A stretch of 46,659 bases of DNA from the NCBI RefSeq assembly GCF_006385675.1, contig NZ_VFRR01000025.1:1-46659 (forward strand), read 5' to 3'. The stretch's first letter is position 1. Each line of letters starts with the position of its first letter. The position numbers were made by a program, and so were the translations under genes. Positions 36,773 through 45,644 of the stretch are shown in pieces. Origin of the DNA: Maribrevibacterium harenarium (GTDB lineage: Bacteria; Pseudomonadota; Gammaproteobacteria; Pseudomonadales; Marinomonadaceae). The notes beneath the pieces are model-generated. The model searched no databases and had not been told where the DNA came from. It saw only the letters and a list, made by a program, of their open reading frames with translations.

Positions 36773-36901
36773 GTAGTTTCTCTAATTACATAAATTTTAA
36801 GAGCGCACAGCATAACATAAATCTCACAGTAAGCCGATGGGGACTATAGACAACATAAATGACATTCATTATCATTTAATGACTGAATTACGGAGGCTTA
36901 C

Positions 36902-37099
36902 ATGTCACAGTTTCAGCTAAAACACTCTACAACACCCTCAGGGTCACGCCGTTCTAAATGGCTCTCCTATGGCCTAGCCGGCATTCTGTTTACCGTTGTT
37001 TCAGGAAGCTTTATTCTGGATAGCTACTTAGATCAAGTTAATAACGTAAATTTATCAGAGGCAGGGCAATTGGCTGACCCAAATCAGTACCCGTCTTAA
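36902..37099 (+). CDS. small single-pass membrane protein of unknown function
   Basis: 65 residues. A basic N-terminus (SRRSKW) precedes one transmembrane segment (LSYGLAGILFTVVSGSFILD, ~21-40), followed by an acidic, proline-ending tail. GGAGG just before the ATG marks it as a translated gene. Positive-inside predicts the N-terminus in the cytoplasm. It lies 47 bp upstream of the usp gene in the same direction. No family recognised. Confidence 0.65.
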   Translation: MSQFQLKHSTTPSGSRRSKWLSYGLAGILFTVVSGSFILDSYLDQVNNVNLSEAGQLADPNQYPS

Positions 37100-37146
37100 C
37101 AGTAGGATTAGACTTTGGTTGTATTCGATCAATGGAGAAAACAACC

Positions 37147-37629
37147 ATGTTACCAAAAGTCAGCACCATCCTTTACGCATGTGACTTGGACGGCAAAACT
37201 AACCAAGCGATGGAACTTGTTATGAATCTGGCTATCGCGAACCAAGCGAAAGTTATCATTATGCACGCGATGGAGCCAATTGGTGCGCAAGCCGCCAATA
37301 TGATTCACAACTACATGTCGGAAAAAACCGTCAAAGCAATGCGTGACGAAGCAGAAGCTTCTGTTCAAGAGCGTATGCAAAAACATTTGGCTGACTTTAT
37401 CGAGACCCATAAAGAAGATATGGCACAGCTAGAACAAACGCCTGAAACCGTTGTGGTTCATGGTATTCCGGCTGATGCAATCCAAAAAGCCGCCGAAAAA
37501 CTTGGCGCAGACATGATTGTTATGAATAGCCGTACCCATAGTCGTATTGGGCAGATGGTAATTGGATCTACCGCCAACAAAGTCGTACACCATAGCCGTG
37601 TTCCTGTATTAGTGGTGCCAATTCACTAA
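37147..37629 (+). CDS. universal stress protein (Usp family)
   Basis: A 160-residue cytoplasmic Usp domain (STILYACDLDGKTNQAMELV, KVIIMHAMEP, LGADMIVMNSRTHSRIGQMV, IGSTANKVVHHSRVPVLVVP). The ATP-loop pattern G-x2-G-x9-G-S/T is degenerate: the first glycines are replaced (NSRTHS) while VIGSTAN is kept. It may therefore belong to the non-ATP-binding UspA type. The ATG at 37147 is preferred, since GGAG lies ~9 bp upstream of it while the ATG at 37132 has none. Confidence 0.88.
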   Translation: MLPKVSTILYACDLDGKTNQAMELVMNLAIANQAKVIIMHAMEPIGAQAANMIHNYMSEKTVKAMRDEAEASVQERMQKHLADFIETHKEDMAQLEQTPETVVVHGIPADAIQKAAEKLGADMIVMNSRTHSRIGQMVIGSTANKVVHHSRVPVLVVPIH

Positions 37630-37696
37630 ACAGTTCTTTTCTACAGGAAGGCGTTTGGCTACACTAGCACTGTATAAATAAACATGCTTTTGAGCC

Positions 37697-39655
37697 ATGC
37701 GCCTTTTTATTGCCGAAAAACCCAGTCTTGCCCGCGCCATTGCTAGCGCTTTTCCTGGCCCTCAAAAAAAGGGGGACGGTTTCATACAACTTCCCGGCGG
37801 AGATTGCATCACTTGGTGCATTGGTCACTTACTGGAGCAGGCCGAGCCAGAAGACTATTCCCCATCCTATAAGCGCTGGTCGTTTGACACTCTCCCCATC
37901 GTGCCCGATATTTGGCAGCTCAAGCCGAAAGCTAATACCAAAAAGCAGCTTGCTGTGGTAAAAAAACTCATCAAACAAGCGGATCAAATTATTCACGCTG
38001 GCGACCCTGATCGTGAAGGGCAATTGCTTGTGGATGAAGTACTGCATTATTGTCAGACCGCGAAAACCAAATTAAGCCAATGTCAGCGTTTGCTGGTAAG
38101 TGACCTGAATACGAATGCGATTAAAAAGGCTCTTGGCAAACTACAAAGTAACGGCAACTTTGCTCCATTAAGCCGATCAGCGTTGGCTCGCTCACGAGCA
38201 GATTGGTTATTTGGCATGAATCTGACCCGCGCCTACACCTTGAAAGGCAAGCAGGTAGGTTATCAAGGCGTTCTTTCCATTGGCCGAGTACAGACACCAA
38301 TTCTCGGCATGGTTGTTAAACGGGAACAAGAGATTAACGCCTTCATTCCCCATGACTTTTATCAGGTAGAAGCCTTGATTCGCACCCCTGATACCCAAAC
38401 TTTTACGGCAAAATGGGTACCTAGCGAAGCCTGTCAGGGACATATGGATGAAGAAGGCCGCATTATCAACCCCAAACTGGCAGAGCATGTAGCAAACCGC
38501 ATTACGGATAAACCCGCTGCTGTGAGCAAAGCCGAGCGCCAACAAAAGAAACAACCTCCTCCGCTGCCCTACAGCTTATCTAGCTTACAAATCGATGCTG
38601 CTAAGGCTTTCGGCTTATCCGCTCAACAGGTGCTAGATATATGCCAAAGTCTCTACGAGACTCACAAGATGATCAGTTACCCTCGATCCGATTGTCGCTA
38701 CTTGCCAACAGAGCAACACCAAGAGGCTGGGGCGATTTTAAGCGCCATAAATCGCACCACCTCAGCTTATCAACCCCATGTGATAGCATGTGATCCGAAG
38801 CGTAAAAGCCGCGCTTGGAATGACAAACAAGTGGGTGCTCACCACGGGATAATTCCTACCCAAAGCTTAGCCGCCTACAGCAAGCTAAATGCTAATGAAC
38901 AACGTGTTTTTGACTTAATCTGCCGTCAATATCTGGTGCAATTTCTTGAAGATTACGAATATCGAGCGAGCCGTATTGAGCTTATCATCGAAGGCGGTGT
39001 GTTTGTTGCCCAAGGCAACGTGCCGACTAAACTAGGATGGAAAGCGTTATTTAAGCAGGATAAGAAAACCTCCGATGAACTCCCCAATGTTACGGAGCAG
39101 GATCAGCTTTGGTGTGAACAAGGTGTACTATTGACTAAGCAAACCACACCGCCGGAGTACTTTACCGATGCAAGTCTTTTGGCCGCGATGACGGGAATCG
39201 CCAAATTCGTGGTCGATAAAGAATTGAAAAAAGTACTACGTGACACCGATGGACTAGGCACCGAAGCCACGCGAGCTGGGATTATAGAGTTGCTATTTAA
39301 ACGGCAGTTTTTATATCGACAAGGAAAACAGATACGCCCTACTCCAGCCGGTATGCGTTTTATAGAAAGCCTACCCGCCAGCTTAGCGACACCTGATATG
39401 ACTGCCAGGTGGGAGATGATATTAAACCGCATCAGTCACAATGAGGCAGACTATCAAAGCTTTTTAAATGAATTGGTCGCGAACTTGAGACAACAGATCG
39501 ACACTTGTCAACAGCAACGTTTGACAGCTCTTGCAGATCTACCGGCAAGCCCTAAAACTAATCCTAAACGGCGCTATCGAAAAGCAAACACAGCAAGTAG
39601 TGGCAAAGGTCGACGCTCAACCAAACGCCAACCAAATTCCCACACCAACCATTAG
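37697..39655 (+). CDS. topB: DNA topoisomerase III
   Basis: A 652-residue type IA topoisomerase, nearly the length of E. coli TopB (653). The toprim domain is N-terminal (MRLFIAEKPSLARAIASAFP; IHAGDPDREGQLLVDEV). The catalytic tyrosine is Y328 in MISYPRSDCRYLP. The decatenation loop region is near LSIGRVQTPILGMVVKREQE. A basic C-terminal tail (KRRYRKANTASSGKGRRSTK) likely binds DNA. Its last 39 bp overlap the convergent lysE-type gene. The ribosome site is weak. Confidence 0.97.
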   Translation: MRLFIAEKPSLARAIASAFPGPQKKGDGFIQLPGGDCITWCIGHLLEQAEPEDYSPSYKRWSFDTLPIVPDIWQLKPKANTKKQLAVVKKLIKQADQIIHAGDPDREGQLLVDEVLHYCQTAKTKLSQCQRLLVSDLNTNAIKKALGKLQSNGNFAPLSRSALARSRADWLFGMNLTRAYTLKGKQVGYQGVLSIGRVQTPILGMVVKREQEINAFIPHDFYQVEALIRTPDTQTFTAKWVPSEACQGHMDEEGRIINPKLAEHVANRITDKPAAVSKAERQQKKQPPPLPYSLSSLQIDAAKAFGLSAQQVLDICQSLYETHKMISYPRSDCRYLPTEQHQEAGAILSAINRTTSAYQPHVIACDPKRKSRAWNDKQVGAHHGIIPTQSLAAYSKLNANEQRVFDLICRQYLVQFLEDYEYRASRIELIIEGGVFVAQGNVPTKLGWKALFKQDKKTSDELPNVTEQDQLWCEQGVLLTKQTTPPEYFTDASLLAAMTGIAKFVVDKELKKVLRDTDGLGTEATRAGIIELLFKRQFLYRQGKQIRPTPAGMRFIESLPASLATPDMTARWEMILNRISHNEADYQSFLNELVANLRQQIDTCQQQRLTALADLPASPKTNPKRRYRKANTASSGKGRRSTKRQPNSHTNH

Positions 39656-40234
39656 ACTACCGGCAATGCGATTCATCAGACGAACGTTGCCGGATTGCAT
39701 TAACAACGAGCGCAATGTGCGACCGCCGCTGGCGTAAATCAACAGACAAATAAACTCTAACATCAGAATCACACTAATCAAGGAAACAAGCTGACTTGCC
39801 ATCGGCTGGCTAGCGTTGAGGAATGGCGGTAACAAGGCGACAAAAAAGGCCCAGCCTTTCGGGTTTGCGATTGCGGTTACAAACCCTTGAGAAATCAATT
39901 CAAAGGCACTAGCTTGGCGCTCACCATCGTCTAGTTTGATTGCCATCTTCCCTTTAGAGAGCCACATTTGCACCCCGATATAGGCCAAATAGACGCCGCC
40001 AACGTACTTAAATACCAAGAAAGCGGTTGGATAGTTGAGCAGTAAGGTAGCAACACCAATTGCTGATAAAGTTGCCACTAAACCAACACCGGTGAGTTCC
40101 CCAAGCATCATCCACAGGGCACGTTTGACACCGATAGTCATACCCATGGTCATTGCCAAAGTCATGCACATACCTGGGGTAATGGAGACAAAAAAGAAGG
40201 TTGGAACAAAAACCGACAAAAGCGCCAGACTCAC
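39617..40234 (-). CDS. LysE/RhtB-family amino-acid exporter
   Basis: A 205-residue inner-membrane protein with about six transmembrane helices. The LysE signature is present: FFFVSITPGMCMTLAMTMGM near the N-terminus, KYVGGVYLAYIGVQMW and FVTAIANPKGWAFFVALLPP. Substrate (homoserine, threonine, lysine or a related small molecule) cannot be told. The 3' end overlaps topB tail to tail. Confidence 0.9.
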   Translation of the reverse strand: MSLALLSVFVPTFFFVSITPGMCMTLAMTMGMTIGVKRALWMMLGELTGVGLVATLSAIGVATLLLNYPTAFLVFKYVGGVYLAYIGVQMWLSKGKMAIKLDDGERQASAFELISQGFVTAIANPKGWAFFVALLPPFLNASQPMASQLVSLISVILMLEFICLLIYASGGRTLRSLLMQSGNVRLMNRIAGSLMVGVGIWLAFG

Positions 40235-40332
40235 ATGCTTACCTATAGCTGATTAGTAAAAGAGTCGGATAATCTGCCACGGGGATTGCATGACTACAAG
40301 CGAGCAAGTGTGGCAGAAATATGAATAACTGG

Positions 40333-41109
40333 TCAGAAGTGCTTTTTCTTTTGGAAATCATCCTGATTCATAAATTTATTCCACTCATCATCGAGTTCTG
40401 CGTCCTCTTCTTCGTCCAGTTCTAATTCGGCCTCCCGTTTCTGTAACTCTAAATCCGCCTCGATTTCATCGATGATACTTTGAAACTGTGTAATCACCGG
40501 CTGAGCTTCTGGATTTTCTTGCACAGGCAACAATTGCGAAATGGCTTCCTTATATTGGGCAATGGCGTCATCGAATTTTTGTGTTAGGAACGCTTGGCGA
40601 GCCAAGTAAGCATGAAAGTCAGCCATCACTTTGTAACGATAAAAATTCATCAAACTTTCGTAGCGAAATGCTTGGTCAGGCTCAATCTGCTTGTTGTTCT
40701 TGGCAAATGCGACAAACTGGGCCACGGCTTCGAACAAGCGCTTCAATTCCATTATTTCCAATTCATCAATGACAGGTTTGGCGCGACGTTTTTGCTTACT
40801 CGATTGGAAGTTGATCATCTCCTCTTCAAGATTACGTCGACGGCGGCTGAGGGACTCATCTGGTTGGGTTGTTAGCAACTCATCAAATACCGACATCAAG
40901 CGTTGATATAGCCAGACTCGCAACTCTTTGGGCTGATATTGAGGGGGCAAATCATCAATATAGCGACGTATCTGACGTAGTTGATTGTTTAACAGCGCCA
41001 CCTTACGCAAACGCTCTAGACGGGCTTGTTCTTTCATCTGCAAGTAGATCGCAAAGGCGATAAAACCGCCGATGATCAATAGCAGTATGGTCACTATTAA
41101 CGCTGTCAT
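40333..41109 (-). CDS. membrane-anchored helical protein, unknown function (paralogue 1)
   Basis: 258 residues. One N-terminal transmembrane helix (LIVTILLLIIGGFIAFAIYL) is followed by a charged, helical soluble region facing the cytoplasm by charge (KEQARLERLRKVALLNNQLR) and an acidic tail (LDEEEDAELDDEWNKFMNQD). It is a relative of the next gene: compare IRRYIDDLPPQYQPKELRVWLYQRLMSVFDEL here with the IPDRYIPLESKTWLVQYLLD region there. Both end in a TPR-like helix pair (FDDAIAQYKEAISQLLPVQE). No catalytic motif recognised. Confidence 0.7.
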   Translation of the reverse strand: MTALIVTILLLIIGGFIAFAIYLQMKEQARLERLRKVALLNNQLRQIRRYIDDLPPQYQPKELRVWLYQRLMSVFDELLTTQPDESLSRRRRNLEEEMINFQSSKQKRRAKPVIDELEIMELKRLFEAVAQFVAFAKNNKQIEPDQAFRYESLMNFYRYKVMADFHAYLARQAFLTQKFDDAIAQYKEAISQLLPVQENPEAQPVITQFQSIIDEIEADLELQKREAELELDEEEDAELDDEWNKFMNQDDFQKKKHF

Positions 41110-41195
41110 ATAGTGAAGTTGCTCATCTTGATATGAATTCCAAAGTTATCATCCTTATTAAACACCAGTTGCTCCCTTTGCACAAAATTTGCTAG

Positions 41196-41891
41196 TTATT
41201 CTGACGAGTTACGTTTAAATAATTGATCTTCTAGCTGTTTGATAGTGTTTTTCAATCCTTCAATTACGGGCTCGGATTCGGTGTGGCTACTTACCTTTTC
41301 TACCTCTATAAGAGCCTCCCGATAATACTCCAGCGCACGAGCTCGCCGATCGTTGTCCAAAGCATCTCGAGCTCGCTTTAGCAATAAGTCATGATGAGCT
41401 AAGGCAAATCGAAAGCGGATAAGTTCTGTTTGATAGCGAGCGCTGGCTTTATCAGCCAAACCATGGGCAATCATTGCTTTTAGTAAGCTAGGTAGTGCCT
41501 TGAGAGCCTGTTCCACCCGCTCCAATTGCTCTTCATTACTGATGCGGTCTTTTAATGTGGCTTGTTGTCCCTGCTTTAGCTCACCCAGTAATTGGTTGTA
41601 TTCAATGAAATCCTTTTCTAATTCAGCATCTAAGTAGGCTTTGGGTAAGGTGGAAACCGTGTCGAGTAAATACTGCACCAACCAAGTTTTGCTTTCTAGC
41701 GGTATATAACGGTCGGGAATACCTTTCACGACTTCACCAATGCGATGGCAACGACGTTGTAATTGCTCATGTAACGCATGCCGCTGGCGCTCCCGTTCTT
41801 GATACCAGCGCACAATACCAATACCGATGATGACCACCAATAAGGCCAACAGCAACCCCATCGCACTGTACAACCAAGTGTCTGCAGACAA
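41196..41891 (-). CDS. membrane-anchored helical protein, unknown function (paralogue 2)
   Basis: 231 residues. An N-terminal transmembrane helix (LYSAMGLLLALLVVIIGIGI) is followed by a basic stretch and long helices. ALDNDRRARALEYYREALIEV resembles a TPR helix and aligns with the similar segment of the downstream gene. It lies 105 bp behind the pit terminator and 86 bp ahead of its paralogue. Both appear to have arisen by tandem duplication and have since diverged widely. Confidence 0.7.
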   Translation of the reverse strand: MSADTWLYSAMGLLLALLVVIIGIGIVRWYQERERQRHALHEQLQRRCHRIGEVVKGIPDRYIPLESKTWLVQYLLDTVSTLPKAYLDAELEKDFIEYNQLLGELKQGQQATLKDRISNEEQLERVEQALKALPSLLKAMIAHGLADKASARYQTELIRFRFALAHHDLLLKRARDALDNDRRARALEYYREALIEVEKVSSHTESEPVIEGLKNTIKQLEDQLFKRNSSE

Positions 41892-41948
41892 GACTTCACC
41901 TTTGCTAAATACTTTGCCCTAAGGTTATCCCGAAACGACGTCAGACAA

Positions 41949-41980
41949 AACAAAAAAGGCCAGCAATGCTGACCTTTTTC
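41949..41980 (-). terminator. terminator after pit
   Basis: On the minus strand AAAAAGGTCAGC-ATT-GCTGGCCTTTTTT (one wobble). Confidence 0.8.
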
Positions 41981-41996
41981 AGTAATTGAGTACCGC

Positions 41997-43571
41997 TTAG
42001 TTAACCGTTGAGTACCCAATTAGCGCATAGAATAGGAAAGAAGCCAGTAGCGCCGATGCAGGAACCGTGATTACCCACGCTGCTGCGATACGCAAAATCG
42101 CCGTACGTTTCACCAATTCTTGCTTCGTTGCTTTCTTCAAGGATTTGCGTTCTTCTTTGGAAATCGGCGCGGATGCTTGATGTTCCTTAATCTCTCTTAA
42201 GATAGCGCGTTTTTCTTCTACATCGGCAGATTTAAAGCGGGCGATAAAGGCTTCTGTTTCTTCCATATCGTGACCGGCGGCTTGGGAGTGACGCTCAATC
42301 GCCATCAACTTATTGTTGTAGGATAGCTTCAGATACTCACGCAAAAAGCCAACACCAAATACACCACCCACGGCAATATGAGTTGAACTCACCGGTAAGC
42401 CAAGTTGCGACGCAATGATTACTGTAATTGCAGCGGCCATAGCGATACAGAAGGCACGCATTTTATCAAGTTCAGTAATCTCGCTACCTACTGTACGGAT
42501 AAGTTTAGGTCCGAATAGTGCCAAACCAATGGCGATACCGATACCGCCAACAATCATAATCCACAAAGGGATGGCAGCCTTGGAGGCTACTGCACCGTGT
42601 ACCAAGGCTTCATTAATGGCAGCCAAGGGACCAATCGCGTTGGCAACGTCGTTCGCACCATGGGCAAAGCTCAATAGAGCCGCAGACACCACTAGTGGCA
42701 CAGTAAATAGACTGTTTACCGCATCTTTATCATTACGCAATTGCTCTGCCGCACGGTCGACCATAGGACGCACGATAAAGTAAGCCGTTACCGCAATCCC
42801 TAGACCGATGATCCCAGCGGTTAGCATATCGGTTTTCCAGATCTTCTTCAGACCTTTCATTACCAAGTAGGTAGAGAAGGCCCAAACCATGAGCGCAACC
42901 AACAGTGGCACAACCTTGCGCGCTGCCTGCACCATGTCACTTTGATAAGTAATTGAGCGTTTGATGTAGATAAGGAAGGCCGCGGCAATCACACCACCCA
43001 TAACCGGAGAAATAACCCAACTTGCCGCAATCGCGCCCATTTGTCCCCAGTTGGCAATATCCCAACCACCGGCAGCAATACCTGCACCTAGCACACCACC
43101 AACAATGGAGTGAGTAGTAGAAACTGGCGCACCGAGGTAAGTGGCTAAGTTGAGCCATAATGCACCGGCAAGCAAAGCAGCCATCATGACCCAAATAAAG
43201 GTTGTAGCATCGCCGATGGCGGCTGGATTGATGATGCCGTTCTTGATGGTTCCTACCACATTACCACCGGCAATGATCGAACCAGAGGCTTCAAATACCG
43301 CTGCAATCAAAATGGCACCGGTCATTGATAAGGCTTTGGCACCTACAGCAGGGCCCACGTTGTTGGCTACATCGTTAGCACCGATGTTCAAAGCCATGTA
43401 AGCACCAATTGCAGCAGCAACCGCTAAAATTGACACATTCGAAATAGCCTCTCCGGTTGACACAGCATAGCCACCGACTAAGACCACAAAACACAGGGCG
43501 ACAAGTACGCGCACCATTTCCACTCCACGACGTTTAGTTGATTGAATTTGGTTAGTTTCTGTAATTCCCAT
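41997..43571 (-). CDS. pit: inorganic phosphate transporter, PiT family
   Basis: A 524-residue inner-membrane symporter. It has two homologous PHO4 halves with the family motifs GANDVANNVGPAVGA (~64-78) and HGANDVANAIGPLAA (~305-319), plus GAPVSTTHSIVGG and LPVSSTHIAVGG. A cytoplasmic loop (YNNKLMAIERHSQ to QELVKRTAI) precedes the last helix. It takes up Pi or metal phosphate with H+ or Na+. No phoU-like partner follows. GAGAAG precedes the ATG. Two Pho-box-like sequences lie upstream. Confidence 0.93.
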   Translation of the reverse strand: MGITETNQIQSTKRRGVEMVRVLVALCFVVLVGGYAVSTGEAISNVSILAVAAAIGAYMALNIGANDVANNVGPAVGAKALSMTGAILIAAVFEASGSIIAGGNVVGTIKNGIINPAAIGDATTFIWVMMAALLAGALWLNLATYLGAPVSTTHSIVGGVLGAGIAAGGWDIANWGQMGAIAASWVISPVMGGVIAAAFLIYIKRSITYQSDMVQAARKVVPLLVALMVWAFSTYLVMKGLKKIWKTDMLTAGIIGLGIAVTAYFIVRPMVDRAAEQLRNDKDAVNSLFTVPLVVSAALLSFAHGANDVANAIGPLAAINEALVHGAVASKAAIPLWIMIVGGIGIAIGLALFGPKLIRTVGSEITELDKMRAFCIAMAAAITVIIASQLGLPVSSTHIAVGGVFGVGFLREYLKLSYNNKLMAIERHSQAAGHDMEETEAFIARFKSADVEEKRAILREIKEHQASAPISKEERKSLKKATKQELVKRTAILRIAAAWVITVPASALLASFLFYALIGYSTVN

Positions 43572-43778
43572 AACAGCTTCTCTTTTCCGAGTATGTTAGC
43601 GGAGGTCCATCAACTGGCCGGAGCCAAATGGCTAACAGACGACACCCTGTCACTTTTATTTAACAAATTTGAAACGTGCGCATTTTATAGTTGAACGTTT
43701 TTGTTAAAAACCCTTTTTGCTCAAAAGATTGAGATTTGTTGCGTTCTTGCCTGAACATTACAGATATGTGTCAACTAT

Positions 43779-43826
43779 ATTTCCGTTATGTGACAGAAAT
43801 ATTACAAGCCGTCATATTACTGCCAT
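43779..43826. promoter_or_regulatory. cluster of Pho-box-like half sites upstream of pit
   Basis: Minus strand: CTGTCAC-ATAA-CGGAAAT at 43796-43779 (first half perfect, second 4 of 7). Plus strand: CCGTCAT-ATTA-CTGCCAT at 43809-43826 (6 of 7 in each half). A PhoB link is plausible for a phosphate transporter, but the better copy is in the opposite orientation and ~240 bp away. Confidence 0.3.
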
Positions 43827-43867
43827 ATACAAACAAATTCTCATTGTGACATTTTTTGATCGGCCAA

Positions 43868-43904
43868 TAAAAAAGGCCCTCAGCGCACGGGGCGACGGAG
43901 GGCC
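43868..43904 (-). terminator. terminator after the aldehyde dehydrogenase
   Basis: GGCCCTC/GAGGGCC stem (43875-43881 with 43898-43904). On the minus strand it is followed by TTTTTT. Confidence 0.75.
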
Positions 43905-43931
43905 AAGCAGAAAGAAAGGAGGACCTATCGG

Positions 43932-45449
43932 TTAGAAGAAACCAAGAGGGTTGATGTCGTAGCTTACCAACATATTCTTAGTTTGCTGGTAGTGATCCAA
44001 CATCATCTTGTGGGTCTCTCGACCAACACCAGATTTTTTGTAACCACCGAATGCAGCATGAGCTGGGTATTGGTGGTAGCAGTTCATCCATACACGGCCG
44101 GCTTCGATGCCACGACCCATGCGGTAAGCAAGGTTAGTGTCACGGGTCCATACACCAGCACCTAGACCAAATTCAGTATCGTTGGCAATCGCTAGTGCTT
44201 CAGCTTCATCTTTGAAGGTAGTTACCGCAACCACTGGACCAAAGATTTCCTCTTGGAATACACGCATGTGGTTAGAACCTTTTAGCAGTGTCGGCTTGAT
44301 GTAGTAACCGTCTTGGAAGCCTTCGATCACTTCATGTTCACCACCGATTAGGACTTCAGCACCCTCATTGCGGCCGATTTCCAAGTAGCTCATGATCTTG
44401 TCAAACTGCTCTTGAGAAGCCTGTGCGCCGACCATGGTATCGGTATCAAGCGGGTTACCACGTTTGATTTGACCGATACGATCCACTACTAGCTTGATGA
44501 AGTCATCGTAGATGTCTTCTTGAATTAGCAAGCGAGACGGACAAGTACAAACTTCACCTTGGTTAAAGAACGCTAGTACCGCACCTTCAACACATTTGCT
44601 AATGAACGCATCTTCTTTGCTCATGATGTCGGAGAAGTAGATGTTTGGTGATTTACCACCTAGCTCAACGGTAGAAGGAATGATGTTCTCAGCGGCACAT
44701 TTCATAATGTGCGAACCAACTGGCGTAGAACCAGTGAAGGCGATCTTAGCAATGCGTGTGCTGGTTGCTAGTGCTTGACCGGCTTCGGCACCGTAGCCAT
44801 TGACGATGTTTAGCACGCCTGCTGGTAGCAAATCTTTAATTAGATCCATCAGTACTAGGATGGAAGCTGGCGTCTGCTCCGCTGGCTTCAATACGATACA
44901 GTTACCGGCAGCCAAGGCTGGCGCAAGTTTCCAAGCCGCCATCAGCAATGGGAAGTTCCAAGGAATGATCTGACCCACTACACCTAGTGGCTCATGGAAA
45001 TGGTAGGCAACAGTGTTGTTATCGATTTCACCCAGTGTACCTTCTTGGGCACGGATACAGCCCGCAAAGTAACGGAAGTGATCAGCAGATAGCGGCACAT
45101 CGGCTGCTAGAGTTTCGCGTACAGCTTTACCGTTATCCCAAGTTTCCGCCACGGCTAGGGCTTCGAGGTTTTGTTCGATGCGGTCAGCGATTTTCAGTAG
45201 GATATTTGAACGTTGGGTGACAGACGTTTTGCCCCATGCGTCTTTGGCTGCATGGGCTGCGTCTAGCGCTAGATTAATATCTTCTTCGCTAGAACGGGGA
45301 ATGCGACAAAAAGCTTTGCCATCTACCGGGCTGATATTGTCGAAGTATTGACCTTTAACCGGTGCGACCCATTCGCCACCGATAAAGTTCTCATATTGTG
45401 TTTGAAATGATACGACACTGCCTTCAGAACCAGGTTTTGCGTAGATCAT
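43932..45449 (-). CDS. NAD(P)-dependent aldehyde dehydrogenase (ExaC/AldB type)
   Basis: A 505-residue ALDH. Catalytic glutamate is in [11 protein letters not shown] and the nucleophilic cysteine in [15 protein letters not shown], the GEVCTCPSR form typical of the AldB/ExaC acetaldehyde dehydrogenase group. The cofactor-fold segment is [12 protein letters not shown], and [20 protein letters not shown] and [13 protein letters not shown] are family motifs. The ATG at 45449 has CGGAG upstream; the extension to 45557 is not conserved-looking. It probably oxidises acetaldehyde or a related aldehyde from alcohol catabolism. Divergent from an AraC regulator that is likely its activator. Confidence 0.92.
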   Translation of the reverse strand: MIYAKPGSEGSVVSFQTQYENFIGGEWVAPVKGQYFDNISPVDGKAFCRIPRSSEEDINLALDAAHAAKDAWGKTSVTQRSNILLKIADRIEQNLEALAVAETWDNGKAVRETLAADVPLSADHFRYFAGCIRAQEGTLGEIDNNTVAYHFHEPLGVVGQIIPWNFPLLMAAWKLAPALAAGNCIVLKPAEQTPASILVLMDLIKDLLPAGVLNIVNGYGAEAGQALATSTRIAKIAFTGSTPVGSHIMKCAAENIIPSTVELGGKSPNIYFSDIMSKEDAFISKCVEGAVLAFFNQGEVCTCPSRLLIQEDIYDDFIKLVVDRIGQIKRGNPLDTDTMVGAQASQEQFDKIMSYLEIGRNEGAEVLIGGEHEVIEGFQDGYYIKPTLLKGSNHMRVFQEEIFGPVVAVTTFKDEAEALAIANDTEFGLGAGVWTRDTNLAYRMGRGIEAGRVWMNCYHQYPAHAAFGGYKKSGVGRETHKMMLDHYQQTKNMLVSYDINPLGFF

Positions 45450-45575
45450 GTTATTTGCTCCGTTGTTTTTGTTTTGTTGGAAACTGATTACGCTTTTCAC
45501 TCTAGTCCCAGTCTTTGGATATTTCTTGCCTGAGAGTCTAAACTTTTTGTCTGACAATCCAGGAAAGTTGACCCT

Positions 45576-45594
45576 GATACCCTTTTGGGGTATC
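45576..45594. promoter_or_regulatory. inverted repeat between the aldehyde dehydrogenase and AraC genes
   Basis: GATACCC-TTTTG-GGGTATC, a perfect 7-bp-arm repeat 51 bp upstream of the AraC-type start in the 195-bp divergent gap; a candidate regulator site. Confidence 0.45.
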
Positions 45595-45644
45595 TCTAGT
45601 CAGGCGTCCAAAGTGAGCACACACAACAAAAAGAGGTTCAAACT

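Larger units (their letters stand above)
43572..43931. other. 360-bp intergenic region between pit and the aldehyde dehydrogenase
   Basis: No credible gene. It contains the pit upstream region with Pho-like half sites (43779-43826) and the aldehyde dehydrogenase terminator (43868-43904). An open frame at 43717-43935 crosses the terminator and is not coding. Confidence 0.6.

Noticed and set aside
39617..39655. 39-bp overlap of topB and the LysE-type gene as a special antisense arrangement
   Set aside because: Short tail-to-tail overlaps are common, and the topB end is a disordered basic tail.
43717..43935. 72-residue plus-strand open frame
   Set aside because: It crosses the aldehyde dehydrogenase terminator and has no ribosome site or recognisable protein features.
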